Shown in pieces: positions 17,673-25,072 of a stretch of DNA of 64,000 nt (positions are counted from its first letter, which is position 1; each line of letters opens with the position of its first letter). The notes under the pieces were generated by a model that saw only the letters and a list, made by a program, of their open reading frames with translations, did no database searches and was not told the DNA's origin. The translations under genes were made by a program, and so were the position numbers. The stretch is taken from positions 12,854 to 76,853 of the forward strand of contig CAYYMZ010000002.1 of the NCBI GenBank assembly GCA_964473025.1, in the 5' to 3' direction. This DNA is from CAYYMZ01 sp964473025. GTDB taxonomy: Bacteria; Patescibacteriota; UBA1384; DTJR01.

Positions 17673-18588
17673 AAAGATCAACAACGAAACCTGCTGCTTT
17701 GCGATGACCACCCCCCTCAAACAATCGCGCAAGCCGCGAAACATCTATCTTGTCTGATTCTGTGCGTAAGCTGGCTTTTATTTTACCAGTTTCGGTTTCA
17801 ACGAGCAAGATAGCGATCTTTGTTTGGGGGATAGTATTAATTAAATTAACAATTCCAGAAGCATCATCTTCGGTTGCGCCGCACAACTTAAGGTCAGATC
17901 TTGAAAGATAGGTTAATACTATTCCACCCTCCTTAACACGCATCTTTTTTAATGCAATGCCCCATAATTTCAATGTGGATGATTTGCGAGAAAAACTAAG
18001 GTTTTGCGAAACAAGGCCTATCCTACCACCTAGACGGAGACACTCGGAAGCAATTTTAAGCGTTTCGACGGTAACGTTGGGATGCTGAAATCCTCCGGTA
18101 TCATAGTAAATTCCCGCTAAAATATAAGTGGCCATTCTCGCGTCTATATTTGCGTTCATGTATTTCAAAAGCTTAAAAACAATCTCTGCCGCAGCAGAAG
18201 CACGATCGTCTACCAAGTTAACTTTAGAGATTTTATGTAGATTATTTCTTAGATGGTGGTCAATATTGATTAATGGCTTGGTTTTACAAACCTGCTCCAA
18301 CCGAACGGGGAAGCCGGTTCGGTTAGCATCACCGCAATCAATTGCAAAAATCAGATCATAGTCCCCAAGCAGAAAATCATTTTTAATTTCAGAAATACCG
18401 GGTAAAAAATTAAAAACGGGAGGGATTCCCTCCTTGACCGCGCAATCAACTTTTTTTCCGATTCCCTTCAGGTAATCGCAGAGAGCTAAGGACGATGAAA
18501 TGGTGTCGCCATCGGGAAAGCTATGAAGGAGAATCAAAATGTTCTGCGAGCTTGTAATGAGTACTTTAATCTCTTCAAACTTCTGCAT
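17671..18588 (-). CDS. DHH/DHHA1 phosphoesterase (NrnA-like oligoribonuclease / pAp phosphatase)
   Basis: A protein of about 305 residues with the DHH motifs: HSFPDGDTISS (motif I), IDCGD (II), IDHH (III, the family name) and DTGGF (IV). The DHHA1 tail ends with GGGHRKAAGF. NrnA-type members degrade nanoRNA and 3'-phosphoadenosine 5'-phosphate. Motif I has DGDT rather than the usual DGDA. The ATG at 18588 is preferred over a TTG at 18603. The start overlaps the upstream gene by 14 nt. Confidence 0.9.
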   Translation of the reverse strand: MQKFEEIKVLITSSQNILILLHSFPDGDTISSSLALCDYLKGIGKKVDCAVKEGIPPVFNFLPGISEIKNDFLLGDYDLIFAIDCGDANRTGFPVRLEQVCKTKPLINIDHHLRNNLHKISKVNLVDDRASAAAEIVFKLLKYMNANIDARMATYILAGIYYDTGGFQHPNVTVETLKIASECLRLGGRIGLVSQNLSFSRKSSTLKLWGIALKKMRVKEGGIVLTYLSRSDLKLCGATEDDASGIVNLINTIPQTKIAILLVETETGKIKASLRTESDKIDVSRLARLFEGGGHRKAAGFVVDL

Positions 18589-19048
18589 TGGCAATTTCAA
18601 CAAAGTACGCCTCTTCTTCCGATTCTGCCTCCGCCTTTGTTATTTTAATTTGCTCTTCCTCCTTAAACGAAACACCATTTTTCTTCAAATCTTCTTTTGA
18701 ACTTAAAGCGCCAGCATAAACAACAATTTTTGGTTCAATTTGTCCCACCTGTTCAACTGCTTCGCGGATATTACCATCAAGGCGAACAACTAAAACTTCT
18801 GCGTTCGATAGCCTCTCGATGTCTTCTTTGGCAATTTTACCCTTAAAGCTGACAAACCCGAGGGTTAAATCCTCAAACTGAAAAATATAGGTATTATCGT
18901 CAATTCCCTGAATGGACACGCCACCGGCTTCGTATTCTCCAGATCCCTCCAGCTCAAGATCGTTGACCATTATTTTATTGTCGAAGACGATTAGGGCCGT
19001 TTTGGTTTTAATCTCTAGCTCGGATGACTTATTTTTTTGAATAATCAT
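18575..19048 (-). CDS. Metallo-beta-lactamase-fold-like protein without metal ligands
   Basis: A 157-residue protein rich in beta strands. Its pattern (GSGEYEAGGVSIQGI, then LTLGFVSFKG and AEVLVVRLDG) resembles the degenerate metallo-beta-lactamase-fold proteins seen in CPR genomes, but no HxHxDH metal site is present, so it is unlikely to be a hydrolase. The ATG at 19048 is chosen because AAGGAG lies seven bases upstream; the frame continues to 19111 without support. It is coupled to the DHH gene by a 14-nt overlap. Confidence 0.4.
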   Translation of the reverse strand: MIIQKNKSSELEIKTKTALIVFDNKIMVNDLELEGSGEYEAGGVSIQGIDDNTYIFQFEDLTLGFVSFKGKIAKEDIERLSNAEVLVVRLDGNIREAVEQVGQIEPKIVVYAGALSSKEDLKKNGVSFKEEEQIKITKAEAESEEEAYFVEIANAEV

Positions 19049-19109
19049 TATTGTTCTCCTTAGATATTTGACTTGGTTTATCATCATATCAGAAAAAGGG
19101 TAATTTATC

Positions 19110-19147
19110 AATAAAAAAATAAGGGGGGAGGCCGGCTGGCCTCCCCC
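19110..19147 (-). terminator. Intrinsic terminator of the PHP-domain cassette
   Basis: A perfect 10-bp GC hairpin (GGGGGAGGCC at 24-33 of 19100, 4-nt loop) followed on the minus strand by TTATTTTTTTATTG, 33 nt after the stop of the gene at 19181-20668. Confidence 0.88.
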
Positions 19148-19180
19148 ATGTACACCTATCGGTGTTGGATCAACGTCGAG

Positions 19181-20668
19181 TCAATTCGTTGGGATGTAAA
19201 ACGGTTCCTGGGGTCCAGCAGCCGTCCCTCCGCCACCATTGCCTTGGTTTGGTGCAGCTACTGGACCTTGCAGCTGTGGTCCTCCTCCCGGACCAAACAA
19301 ACCGCCTCGGGCGAAAAGCTGGAAGGCCAGGAAATTCACCAGGGCATCCATCCAGTTATCCTGTCCGGTCTGTTGCGGAGCCGCTTGAGGTTGCACCTGT
19401 TGCGGAAGCTGGTTTGGTTGAGGTGTCGGGACGTAGCCGGGGAAAACCGGCTTCGTCATAGGCGGGGTGAAGTCGAGACGCTGGTCATGCGTGTCGGTAA
19501 AGCGTTGGACCAGCAACCCATTGAAGGCCAGGCCAGGCGCCAGAATCCCAACCCTGGTCCCGCCGTTGCCCTCCCAGGGCCGAATGAGCTCGCGTAGATT
19601 GTACGCTACGTTCACCTGCGAAGCTTCAACCTCTGCGGCTGCGAACTCTTTGCGCGTTGAGCCCAGTTCATAAAAGTACGCCATGACCTTAGAGCCAAAC
19701 TTGGTGTCGAGTCCCCTCAAACCAGAAACGATCCGCGGTGTCTGATTGGGATTGACTGCCTCGCCCGGCATCGGGCCATGTGAAATCCTGGCGTCACTAA
19801 ACGCCGCGTAACAGCGGCCAGCACGAAGGGCGTTAAGAACTCCTTGGGTTGTTAGTTGCTGGACCCCAACCATCGTGTAACGGCGAAGCTGTGGGAAATA
19901 ATCGAGCGGGCCACCTTTATGTGCCACCCAGTACGCTTTCTCTACGGCATCGCCATGGTAATCGGCGCCTGAAACGATGGACTTTCCAGCCGCAACAGCA
20001 CGGGCCATTGCCACAGATGGGTTATCCGTTAAGCTATCACCCACGTGGTTGAAGATCTCAACCGCATCCACCATCCACAAGTGCTCGGTCGGGAACCAAT
20101 ATAACCCGCTGGTTGGATGGTTGGCGACAATGAAGCAGTTGGTACCGCCGTGGAGGCGAAGCTCTGACAGGACTCGCGGGATGTTCTCCTCGCGGTCAAC
20201 TCCCACCTCTTGAGAGATAGCGATCGCCGACCGGATGACGGTGGGTTCTGTCGAGTAGAAGCCGATGTGACAGTGTCTGTCCTTGCCACAGCCGACCTCG
20301 ACGCCGTAGAGAATGATAACGTCGGGATTCAGTTTCTCCGTCAGACCAATCTCCTGAAACATGTTGTTGATACCGGTTTGCTTTTGGAATGCTGGCAAGT
20401 AGCTAATGCCGAGCAATCCCAGCTGGGATTTGAGATCGAGTTTGAATTCCCTTGACTCAATCATCTCAGCATGATCTGACAAGCCAATAGCTCTAGCTCC
20501 AAGGGTCCTTGCCTTCTTGACGTTTATGTCGAGATAGAACTCGCCGTCTGAGAAGTTGGAGTGGCCCATGTGCAGAACGACCGGAATCCAGGTGTACTGT
20601 TGTGCCCCAATCGGACAAACCAGCAGCACGAGAAGCAGAACAGCGAGACAGACAAGCCAACGTTTCAT
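19181..20668 (-). CDS. Secreted PHP-domain protein in a GC-rich cassette
   Basis: A 495-residue protein with a clear signal peptide (basic MKR, hydrophobic to ~21, cleavage near GAQQ). The PHP metallo-phosphoesterase-like domain begins with HMGHSNFSDG and has SDHAEM, a GVEVG segment and NHPTSG; these supply metal ligands. The C-terminal ~90 residues are rich in Gln, Pro and Gly. GC content and codon choice are visibly higher than in all neighbours, and the gene has its own AAGGAGG site and terminator, so horizontal transfer is likely. The substrate is unknown. Confidence 0.65.
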   Translation of the reverse strand: MKRWLVCLAVLLLVLLVCPIGAQQYTWIPVVLHMGHSNFSDGEFYLDINVKKARTLGARAIGLSDHAEMIESREFKLDLKSQLGLLGISYLPAFQKQTGINNMFQEIGLTEKLNPDVIILYGVEVGCGKDRHCHIGFYSTEPTVIRSAIAISQEVGVDREENIPRVLSELRLHGGTNCFIVANHPTSGLYWFPTEHLWMVDAVEIFNHVGDSLTDNPSVAMARAVAAGKSIVSGADYHGDAVEKAYWVAHKGGPLDYFPQLRRYTMVGVQQLTTQGVLNALRAGRCYAAFSDARISHGPMPGEAVNPNQTPRIVSGLRGLDTKFGSKVMAYFYELGSTRKEFAAAEVEASQVNVAYNLRELIRPWEGNGGTRVGILAPGLAFNGLLVQRFTDTHDQRLDFTPPMTKPVFPGYVPTPQPNQLPQQVQPQAAPQQTGQDNWMDALVNFLAFQLFARGGLFGPGGGPQLQGPVAAPNQGNGGGGTAAGPQEPFYIPTN

Positions 20669-20725
20669 CCGAACCGCCTCCTTATGATTAGCCGAATGGC
20701 TTAACTCCTAATTGTCAAGCTCTGT

Positions 20726-20780
20726 TTACAAAAACAGCGCCCTACCCTAAGACAGATGCGCTATTTTTGTAAGTTTTTTT
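20726..20780. terminator. Bidirectional-type terminator downstream of rpsA
   Basis: A 15-bp stem with one mismatch (20726-20740 with 20758-20772) has a GC core AGCGC/GCGCT and A/T pairs outside. Plus strand continues GTTTTTTTC; minus strand gives GCGCTGTTTTTG. It lies 43 nt past the rpsA stop and upstream of the PHP cassette. Confidence 0.7.
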
Positions 20781-20815
20781 CAATATCCCAAGCTGACGGG
20801 ATAGATAATTCATTA

Positions 20816-21892
20816 TTAATCTAAAAGACGCAGACCGATTCTTCTCGACTCTGGCTGAAGTTCGATAATCTCAAATTTTTTCTTGTCACCGGATTGCAGA
20901 GCTTTGATTTTTGCCACGTCGCCCGAGGATGAAGATGCGTGCACCAAACCATCCAAACCATCTTGAATTCTGACAAATGCACCGTAGGCGGTAACCTTGC
21001 TAACCTCACCATCTATTTTTTGGCCAACGCGCAATTTCTTCATTTCATCAACCCACGGATCAGGCATAAGCCGTTTGATTGAGAGCGAGATTTTACCGTT
21101 TTCGATTTTGACAATCTTGGCTTTTACTTTTTGCCCAATCTTGAAAAGCTTGTTTAAATCATCGACATGATCCCAAGAAACCTCTGAAATGTGGATAAGA
21201 CCTTCGAATGATTGAACGTTGACGAAAATACCAAAGTGGGCAATTCCCGTAATCGTACCTTCAACCTCCTGGCCGATTTCAAATGCACTTTCGGCTCCAC
21301 CCAAAGCTTCATTAGCCGCCATTTTTTCCGAAAAAATCAGCTTTTCTTCTTTTTTGTCTGTAGCAATAATTTTGACGGTGAGAGTTTCACCAATCAGTCG
21401 TTTTAACTTACCTAAAATTTGTGACGGATCGCCGCCATCAACTCGCGGATAATGCTCGGAAGATAACTGGGAAACAGGTAAGAAACCGGAAATGCCGCCG
21501 ACCTCGATCATTAAACCGCCGCGGTTGGCATTAACAGCCTTTGCTTCAACCAACGTTCCTTTATCTTTTTTATCATCCAAAGTTTCCCAAAGGCGATCAC
21601 GATCGGCACGACGAAAACTCAAAACAACATAACCATCCTTATTCTCCATGGAAACAACATTTGCCCTGGCTTCATCTCCAGGAACTAATTCGTTTGTATC
21701 AAAAGAAAATTCTTTCTCCGGAACAAAACCATAAGCTAACCCGCCAATATCACACAAGATTTTATGGCTACCTGTTGAGACGATTTTACAGGTTACGGTT
21801 GCGCCAATATCAAACGGAACCAAAGCTGTGCCCACGCTCTCAACGAGGGAATCCATGTCTGCTGGTTTTGTTTTAGCGGTTTTTGATGCCAT
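20816..21892 (-). CDS. rpsA: Ribosomal protein S1 (four S1 domains)
   Basis: A 358-residue RNA-binding protein with four OB-fold S1 repeats (starting near residues 28, 112, 200 and 283). The third has the standard GxxxHFGIFVNV-GLIHISE and the fourth AYGAFVRIQDGLDGLVH. S1 helps recruit mRNA to the 30S subunit. Four repeats, rather than the six of E. coli, is usual for Gram-positive and CPR forms. Followed by a strong hairpin terminator; its start overlaps the upstream membrane-protein gene by 20 nt. Confidence 0.9.
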   Translation of the reverse strand: MASKTAKTKPADMDSLVESVGTALVPFDIGATVTCKIVSTGSHKILCDIGGLAYGFVPEKEFSFDTNELVPGDEARANVVSMENKDGYVVLSFRRADRDRLWETLDDKKDKGTLVEAKAVNANRGGLMIEVGGISGFLPVSQLSSEHYPRVDGGDPSQILGKLKRLIGETLTVKIIATDKKEEKLIFSEKMAANEALGGAESAFEIGQEVEGTITGIAHFGIFVNVQSFEGLIHISEVSWDHVDDLNKLFKIGQKVKAKIVKIENGKISLSIKRLMPDPWVDEMKKLRVGQKIDGEVSKVTAYGAFVRIQDGLDGLVHASSSSGDVAKIKALQSGDKKKFEIIELQPESRRIGLRLLD

Positions 21893-22280
21893 TTTTTTGA
21901 TACTTTTCCCTTCTCTTGAACTCTCGATATTTATACCATAATGCTGAAACTCTAGCTATACGGTAGTATAACAAAAATAAAAACCAAATCAACCATATAA
22001 TCAGAATTATTAGGAAAAACAACTTTTTAACTTGAAAGCCCGTAAGATATATGGCTAGCAAAAAAACTAAAGTTAATGGTATGTACAGGAGGAAATCACC
22101 GATCCATTTGACAAACCGCCTATAAAAACGCGGGGTTTTCCTCTTTTCAATAAATAACTGCAGGACAATACCGCAAATTGCAATCAAAGCTAACGCAATT
22201 AAGGCAATAATTGCGTTTCGACTGGTTAGATTAATGCTTTCGTTAAGATAAGCAACGCTGAAAATAGTTGAAATCTGCAT
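21873..22280 (-). CDS. Small integral membrane protein, unknown
   Basis: A 135-residue protein with about three hydrophobic helices (~22-46, ~65-85, ~90-105) and a strongly basic C-terminal tail (YREFKRREKYQKNGIKNR). I recognise no family. It overlaps the start of rpsA by 20 nt and is probably co-transcribed with it. The start is the ATG at 22280; the region upstream is the tRNA-tail element zone. Confidence 0.55.
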   Translation of the reverse strand: MQISTIFSVAYLNESINLTSRNAIIALIALALIAICGIVLQLFIEKRKTPRFYRRFVKWIGDFLLYIPLTLVFLLAIYLTGFQVKKLFFLIILIIWLIWFLFLLYYRIARVSALWYKYREFKRREKYQKNGIKNR

Positions 22281-22327
22281 TTTAAAAAATGTGGCTCGCC
22301 ATTCCGAAGCCCCAAAGGGGCGAAGGA

Positions 22328-22503
22328 TGGTGCCGGGGGACAGAGTCGATCACAAGTCCAAATCTGCTGATTTGGCTCGCGATCCCCGCTCGGCCCCGTC
22401 GGGCCTGCGCGCTCCGCCTCTTGTCGACTGGCTCTCAAGTTATCGGCCAGTCGTCCCCGTCAGTTACAATCCTGTTTTGCTAATGCAAAACCAGGATTTG
22501 AAT
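22328..22503 (-). mobile_element. tRNA-tail element after tRNA-Phe (E1)
   Basis: The last 21 nt of tRNA-Phe (22504-22524) are repeated exactly at 22328-22348. Between them is a 155-bp insert. On the minus strand the insert starts right after CCA with a hairpin, then a hairpin with loop GACG (22392-22405), the motif CGGGG-ATCGCGAG (22376-22388), a hairpin with loop CAGCAG and stem CCAAAT/ATTTGG (22358-22375), and CTTGTGAT before the tail copy. No open frame of note. Same family as the copies at 22737, 23356, 24721 and 47797. Confidence 0.75.
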
Positions 22504-22579
22504 TGGTGCCGGGGGACAGAGTCGGACTGTCCACACCTGGTTTTTCAGACCAGTGCTCTAACCGCTGAGCTACCCCGGC
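22504..22579 (-). tRNA. tRNA-Phe(GAA)
   Basis: 76 nt with encoded CCA; acceptor GCCGGGG, anticodon loop CTGAAAA, T-loop TCCGACT (unusual C at position 55). Its 3' 21 nt are duplicated 176 bp downstream. Confidence 0.93.
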
Positions 22580-22697
22580 ATATTAAACTTAAAACTAAAA
22601 ACGAAAAAGTAAAAAGAAAATCAGATATTCAAAATGCAAAATTTATACAGGGAAATAATAGCAAATTAACCTTGAAAATTCAATTTCCAGTGTATTT

Positions 22698-22730
22698 TGG
22701 TGGCCGCTACAGGATTCCGAACCTGTGAAT
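22698..22730 (-). pseudogene. Orphan tRNA 3' end (T-arm and acceptor tail)
   Basis: Minus strand reads ACAGG-TTCGGAATCC-TGT-AGCGGCC-ACCA: a T-arm, the 3' half of an acceptor stem expected to pair with GGCCGCT, and CCA. There is no matching 5' half. It lies 6 nt beyond the tail copy of tRNA-Val, so tRNA tails follow each other here. Confidence 0.55.
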
Positions 22731-22736
22731 ATTGTT

Positions 22737-22883
22737 TGGTGCGTCCAAGAGGACTCGGTCACAAGTTCGCGCCTGCTGGTGCGCCTCGCGACCCCGCCTC
22801 GCGCCCGTCGGCGCTGCGGCCTTCTCGTCCTCGGCTCCCAAATATTTGTTTGTCCTGGCCCTTCAGGCCCGGCCAAACAAATC
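22737..22883 (-). mobile_element. tRNA-tail element after tRNA-Val (E2)
   Basis: The 21-nt tail of tRNA-Val (22884-22904) recurs exactly at 22737-22757; the insert is 126 bp. Module order on the minus strand: a hairpin after CCA (GATTTGTTTG ... CAAACAAAT), ATTTGGGA, a GACG-loop hairpin with stem GCGCC/GGCGC (22801-22814), GGCGGGGTCGCGAG, a CAGCAG-loop hairpin with a GC stem (22768-22785), then CTTGTGAC and the tail copy. The stems differ from E1 but still pair. Confidence 0.78.
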
Positions 22884-22958
22884 TGGTGCGTCCAAGAGGA
22901 CTCGAACCTCTAACCCCTTGGATGTAAACCAAGTGCTCTACCGTTGAGCTATGGACGC
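22884..22958 (-). tRNA. tRNA-Val(UAC)
   Basis: 75 nt with encoded CCA; acceptor GCGTCCA, anticodon loop TTTACAT, T-loop TTCGAGT. Followed by element E2. Confidence 0.94.
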
Positions 22959-23003
22959 CCATATCTAAAAATCCCTTAAGTCATACCGACTGGGAAGCCA
23001 AAA

Positions 23004-23255
23004 CTAACTTGCTTTAAAAACTTCGTCGCCTTCGCGGGCTTTGCCGGTCACTTTAATACCGACTTCGTCACCCTTATCCGCTTCCTCAATTTCGGCGTGC
23101 TCAACCTGCATTGAATCAACAGTTTCTTCGATTTCGGTAGTATTCCCCTTAATCTTGACTTTGTCGCCAATTTTAAGCGGCTTTTCCAATTTAACGATCG
23201 CCACCTGTATTTTGTCGAAAAAATGGGTGACTTCGCCTAATTTTTCTTCAGCCAT
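23004..23255 (-). CDS. EF-Tu domain-2-like small translation-factor protein
   Basis: An 83-residue beta-barrel protein: GEVTHFFDKIQVAIVKLEKPLKIGDKV, then an internal repeat of the same barrel fold. It resembles the second domain of translational GTPases without the GTPase domain. Small stand-alone copies occur in many CPR and Thermus-like genomes; the role is not known. It is a single gene between tRNA-Val and element E3. Confidence 0.65.
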   Translation of the reverse strand: MAEEKLGEVTHFFDKIQVAIVKLEKPLKIGDKVKIKGNTTEIEETVDSMQVEHAEIEEADKGDEVGIKVTGKAREGDEVFKAS

Positions 23256-23325
23256 TGCAATTTGCCAAATTTATTTTTTACGTTCGACCGTCTTGGATTA
23301 TACCTGATCGAGAAGCTTTTTCAAG

Positions 23326-23350
23326 TAAAAATGGCCACGTTAATGGCCAT
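23326..23350 (-). terminator. Intrinsic terminator after the solo tail element E3
   Basis: ATGGCCA (23331-23337) pairs perfectly with TGGCCAT (23344-23350) across a 6-nt loop. On the minus strand the hairpin is followed directly by TTTTTAC. It lies 5 nt beyond the CCA of the tail copy at 23356, so transcripts through E3 should end here. Confidence 0.65.
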
Positions 23351-23355
23351 CTTTC

Positions 23356-23520
23356 TGGTGCCGAGGACAGGACTTGGTCACAAGTCGGCGCGATTCTAAT
23401 TTTAAGGAATGCCCCGCTCGCGACCCCGCCTCCTTCACTCGCAAGCTCATTCAGTCCGGCTTTCAAGTCCGTCCATCCCAAATACATAAAATCCGCCCCT
23501 TGCGGGACGAATTTTATGTC
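23356..23520 (-). mobile_element. Solo tRNA-tail element (E3), no intact tRNA attached
   Basis: The tail at 23356-23376 is identical over 21 nt to the tail of tRNA-Leu(GAG) located 1.2 kb away (24580-24600). The insert has the family modules: a hairpin CATAAAAT ... ATTTTATG next to TATTTGGGA, the motif GGCGGGGTCGCGAG (23417-23430) and CTTGTGAC just before the tail, where GACTTG and CAAGTC can pair. The CAGCAG loop is replaced. A CCA-like sequence at 23521 lacks a recognisable tRNA behind it. The 250 nt from here to dedA hold nothing I can name. Confidence 0.65.
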
Positions 23521-23771
23521 TGGTGCAGGATAATTAGAATAGTTCGAACGCATTTCGGCCTCGAAGCGGCTGTAAAAGTCCGAAATTTCCAAGAGGGACT
23601 ATGAACTTTGACAGTCGCAGACAAGAGCCATTTCGTGCTCATTTTCCGGTGGCGATCAATATCCAGCCACAAGAGGTGTGAAAAAGACAAGTATCAAAAT
23701 TACGATGGTGATAAAAAACAACTCTCAATTTTTTTCTAATTATTTATCGGTTACCGCGAACTATAAAAAAA

Positions 23772-24482
23772 TCAAACATCATCGTTAAGATGTTCTTTTT
23801 TGAGTGTTTTCTCTATGTCTTTATAAGTCGCATGTTCAAGTTGCTGTTTTGATATTTTGGGTCCGCGTTTGTATTTTACATATTCAATAAACATAGGCAT
23901 TAGCGAAAGAGCGATGATTCCAAAGACAGCGTATTCGAAATTTGCCTTGATCACCGGTAGACCGCCGAAGAAGTATCCGGCAAATGTAAGAGAGGTCACC
24001 CATAAAAATGCTCCCGCAACATTGTAGAGAAGAAAAGTATTGTAATGCATTTTGCCGATACCGGCAACAAAGGGCGCAAAGGTGCGAATAATTGGCAAAA
24101 ATCGGGCGAGGATTATCGTCTTTCCTCCGTATTTGTCATAAAACTCACGCGTCTTTTCCAAGTAGGCCTTGTTGAAAAATCGCGAGTTTTGTTTAGAAAA
24201 AACCCGAGGCCCGACATAATGTCCAATCCAGTAGTTTGCGGTATCACCAAGCACAGCAGCGACCAGCATAATAGTATATATGGTCCATATATCTAAGAAT
24301 CCGCCGCCGGCAAGGGCCCCTACAGCAAATAGCAATGAATCTCCGGGCAAAAACGGTGTTACGACAAGGCCTGTTTCGGCGAAGATGATGGCAAATATTA
24401 TTACATAAGTCCAGCTACCAAAAACCGTGATGATATTACCCAGGTGTTTGTCAATGTGAAATATAAAATCAAAAATTTCCAT
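23772..24482 (-). CDS. DedA-family (VTT domain) membrane protein
   Basis: A 236-residue membrane protein with the family hallmarks ETGLVVTPFLPGDSLLFAVGAL in the first half and a YWIGHYVGPRVF helix, then the FAR-F-P-IRTFAPFVAGIG region. DedA proteins act as lipid flippases/scramblases, notably recycling undecaprenyl phosphate or phosphatidylethanolamine. The C-terminus has a hydrophilic tail (KQQLEHATYKD...). Single gene amid tRNA elements. Confidence 0.93.
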   Translation of the reverse strand: MEIFDFIFHIDKHLGNIITVFGSWTYVIIFAIIFAETGLVVTPFLPGDSLLFAVGALAGGGFLDIWTIYTIMLVAAVLGDTANYWIGHYVGPRVFSKQNSRFFNKAYLEKTREFYDKYGGKTIILARFLPIIRTFAPFVAGIGKMHYNTFLLYNVAGAFLWVTSLTFAGYFFGGLPVIKANFEYAVFGIIALSLMPMFIEYVKYKRGPKISKQQLEHATYKDIEKTLKKEHLNDDV

Positions 24483-24579
24483 AATAAATTCTCATTTAAC
24501 CTTGTTTTTAAAATAAAATTAGCTGCCAACCAAAACTAGATTTCGCCGTCCTACGTCGCCACATGGTGGCTATGCGATC

Positions 24580-24667
24580 TGGTGCCGAGGACAGGACTTG
24601 AACCTGCACGGGATTGCTCCCACTACCACCTCAAGGTAGCGTGTATACCAAATTTCACCACCTCGGC
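24580..24667 (-). tRNA. tRNA-Leu(GAG)
   Basis: 88 nt with CCA; acceptor GCCGAGG, anticodon loop TTGAGGT, long variable arm, T-loop TTCAAGT. After CCA comes a short hairpin (GCCAC/GTGGC) but no element. Its tail is copied at E3. Confidence 0.93.
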
Positions 24668-24720
24668 ACAAAAATGAATTATAAATTAAAAAAGTGCAAA
24701 ACTCAATGGGTTTATCTCGT

Positions 24721-24860
24721 TGGTGCCGAAGGCGAGACTCGGTCACGCATAAAATTCTGCTGAATTTTTGCGCGACCCCGGCTCGGCACCGTCGTGCCTG
24801 CGCCTTTCGAGTTTTCTCGGGCGCACCAACGAAATCCAAACCCTATCGGGTTTATCTCGT
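24721..24860 (-). mobile_element. tRNA-tail element after the split tRNA-Leu (E4)
   Basis: The 21-nt tail at 24861-24881 is repeated exactly at 24721-24741, and a further 13 nt of trailer are also repeated, giving a 34-nt direct repeat. The 119-bp insert contains, on the minus strand, a post-CCA hairpin (AACCC/GGGTT core), a GACG-loop hairpin with stem GGCAC/GTGCC (24785-24798), CCGGGGTCGCG, a CAGCAG-loop hairpin with stem AAAATT/AATTTT (24751-24768) and GCGTGAC before the tail copy. Confidence 0.75.
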
Positions 24861-24915
24861 TGGTGCCGAAGGCGAGACTCGAACTCGCACGCCCTTGCGG
24901 GCACTGGCTCCCTTG
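24861..24915 (-). pseudogene. 3' half of a split tRNA-Leu
   Basis: Minus strand GGGAGCCAG, a variable arm TGCCC-gcaa-GGGCG, T-arm GCGAG-TTCGAGT-CTCGC, then acceptor CTTCGGC-ACCA. The acceptor pairs perfectly with GCCGAAG of the 5' half at 25073-25100. A complete tRNA-Leu(CAG) lies between the halves. Whether the halves are ever joined is unknown. Confidence 0.6.
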
Positions 24916-24925
24916 CCCCGTTAAA

Positions 24926-25012
24926 TGGTGGGCGCGAGAGGAGTCGAACCTCCACGCCGTTGCCGACACATGATCCTGAATCATGCCTGTATACCAATTT
25001 CAGCACGCGCCC
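24926..25012 (-). tRNA. tRNA-Leu(CAG), nested between halves of another tRNA-Leu
   Basis: 87 nt with CCA; acceptor GGGCGCG, anticodon stem CATGA/TCATG with loop TTCAGGA, variable arm, T-loop TTCGACT. The decamer TTTAACGGGG follows CCA directly, as it does after the nested tRNA-Met at 47568. Confidence 0.93.
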
Positions 25013-25072
25013 AATTTATACGGGGTGAACAAGCGTGTATACCCGCCTGCAGAAGCTATCGCTTCAGCGACT

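Noticed and set aside
22289..22962. Overlapping open frames of 60-145 codons on both strands through the tRNA-Phe/tRNA-Val region
   Set aside because: They run through intact tRNAs and element hairpins, have no SD, and look compositional (the region is GC-rich).
23278..23592. A 104-codon open frame on the minus strand over E3
   Set aside because: It spans the element, its tail and the terminator hairpin; the translated sequence shows no domain.
23521..23600. A possible degenerate tRNA upstream of E3 (TGCACCA end, TTCGAAC loop)
   Set aside because: The distance from the T-loop to CCA is six bases too long and no acceptor 5' strand matches.
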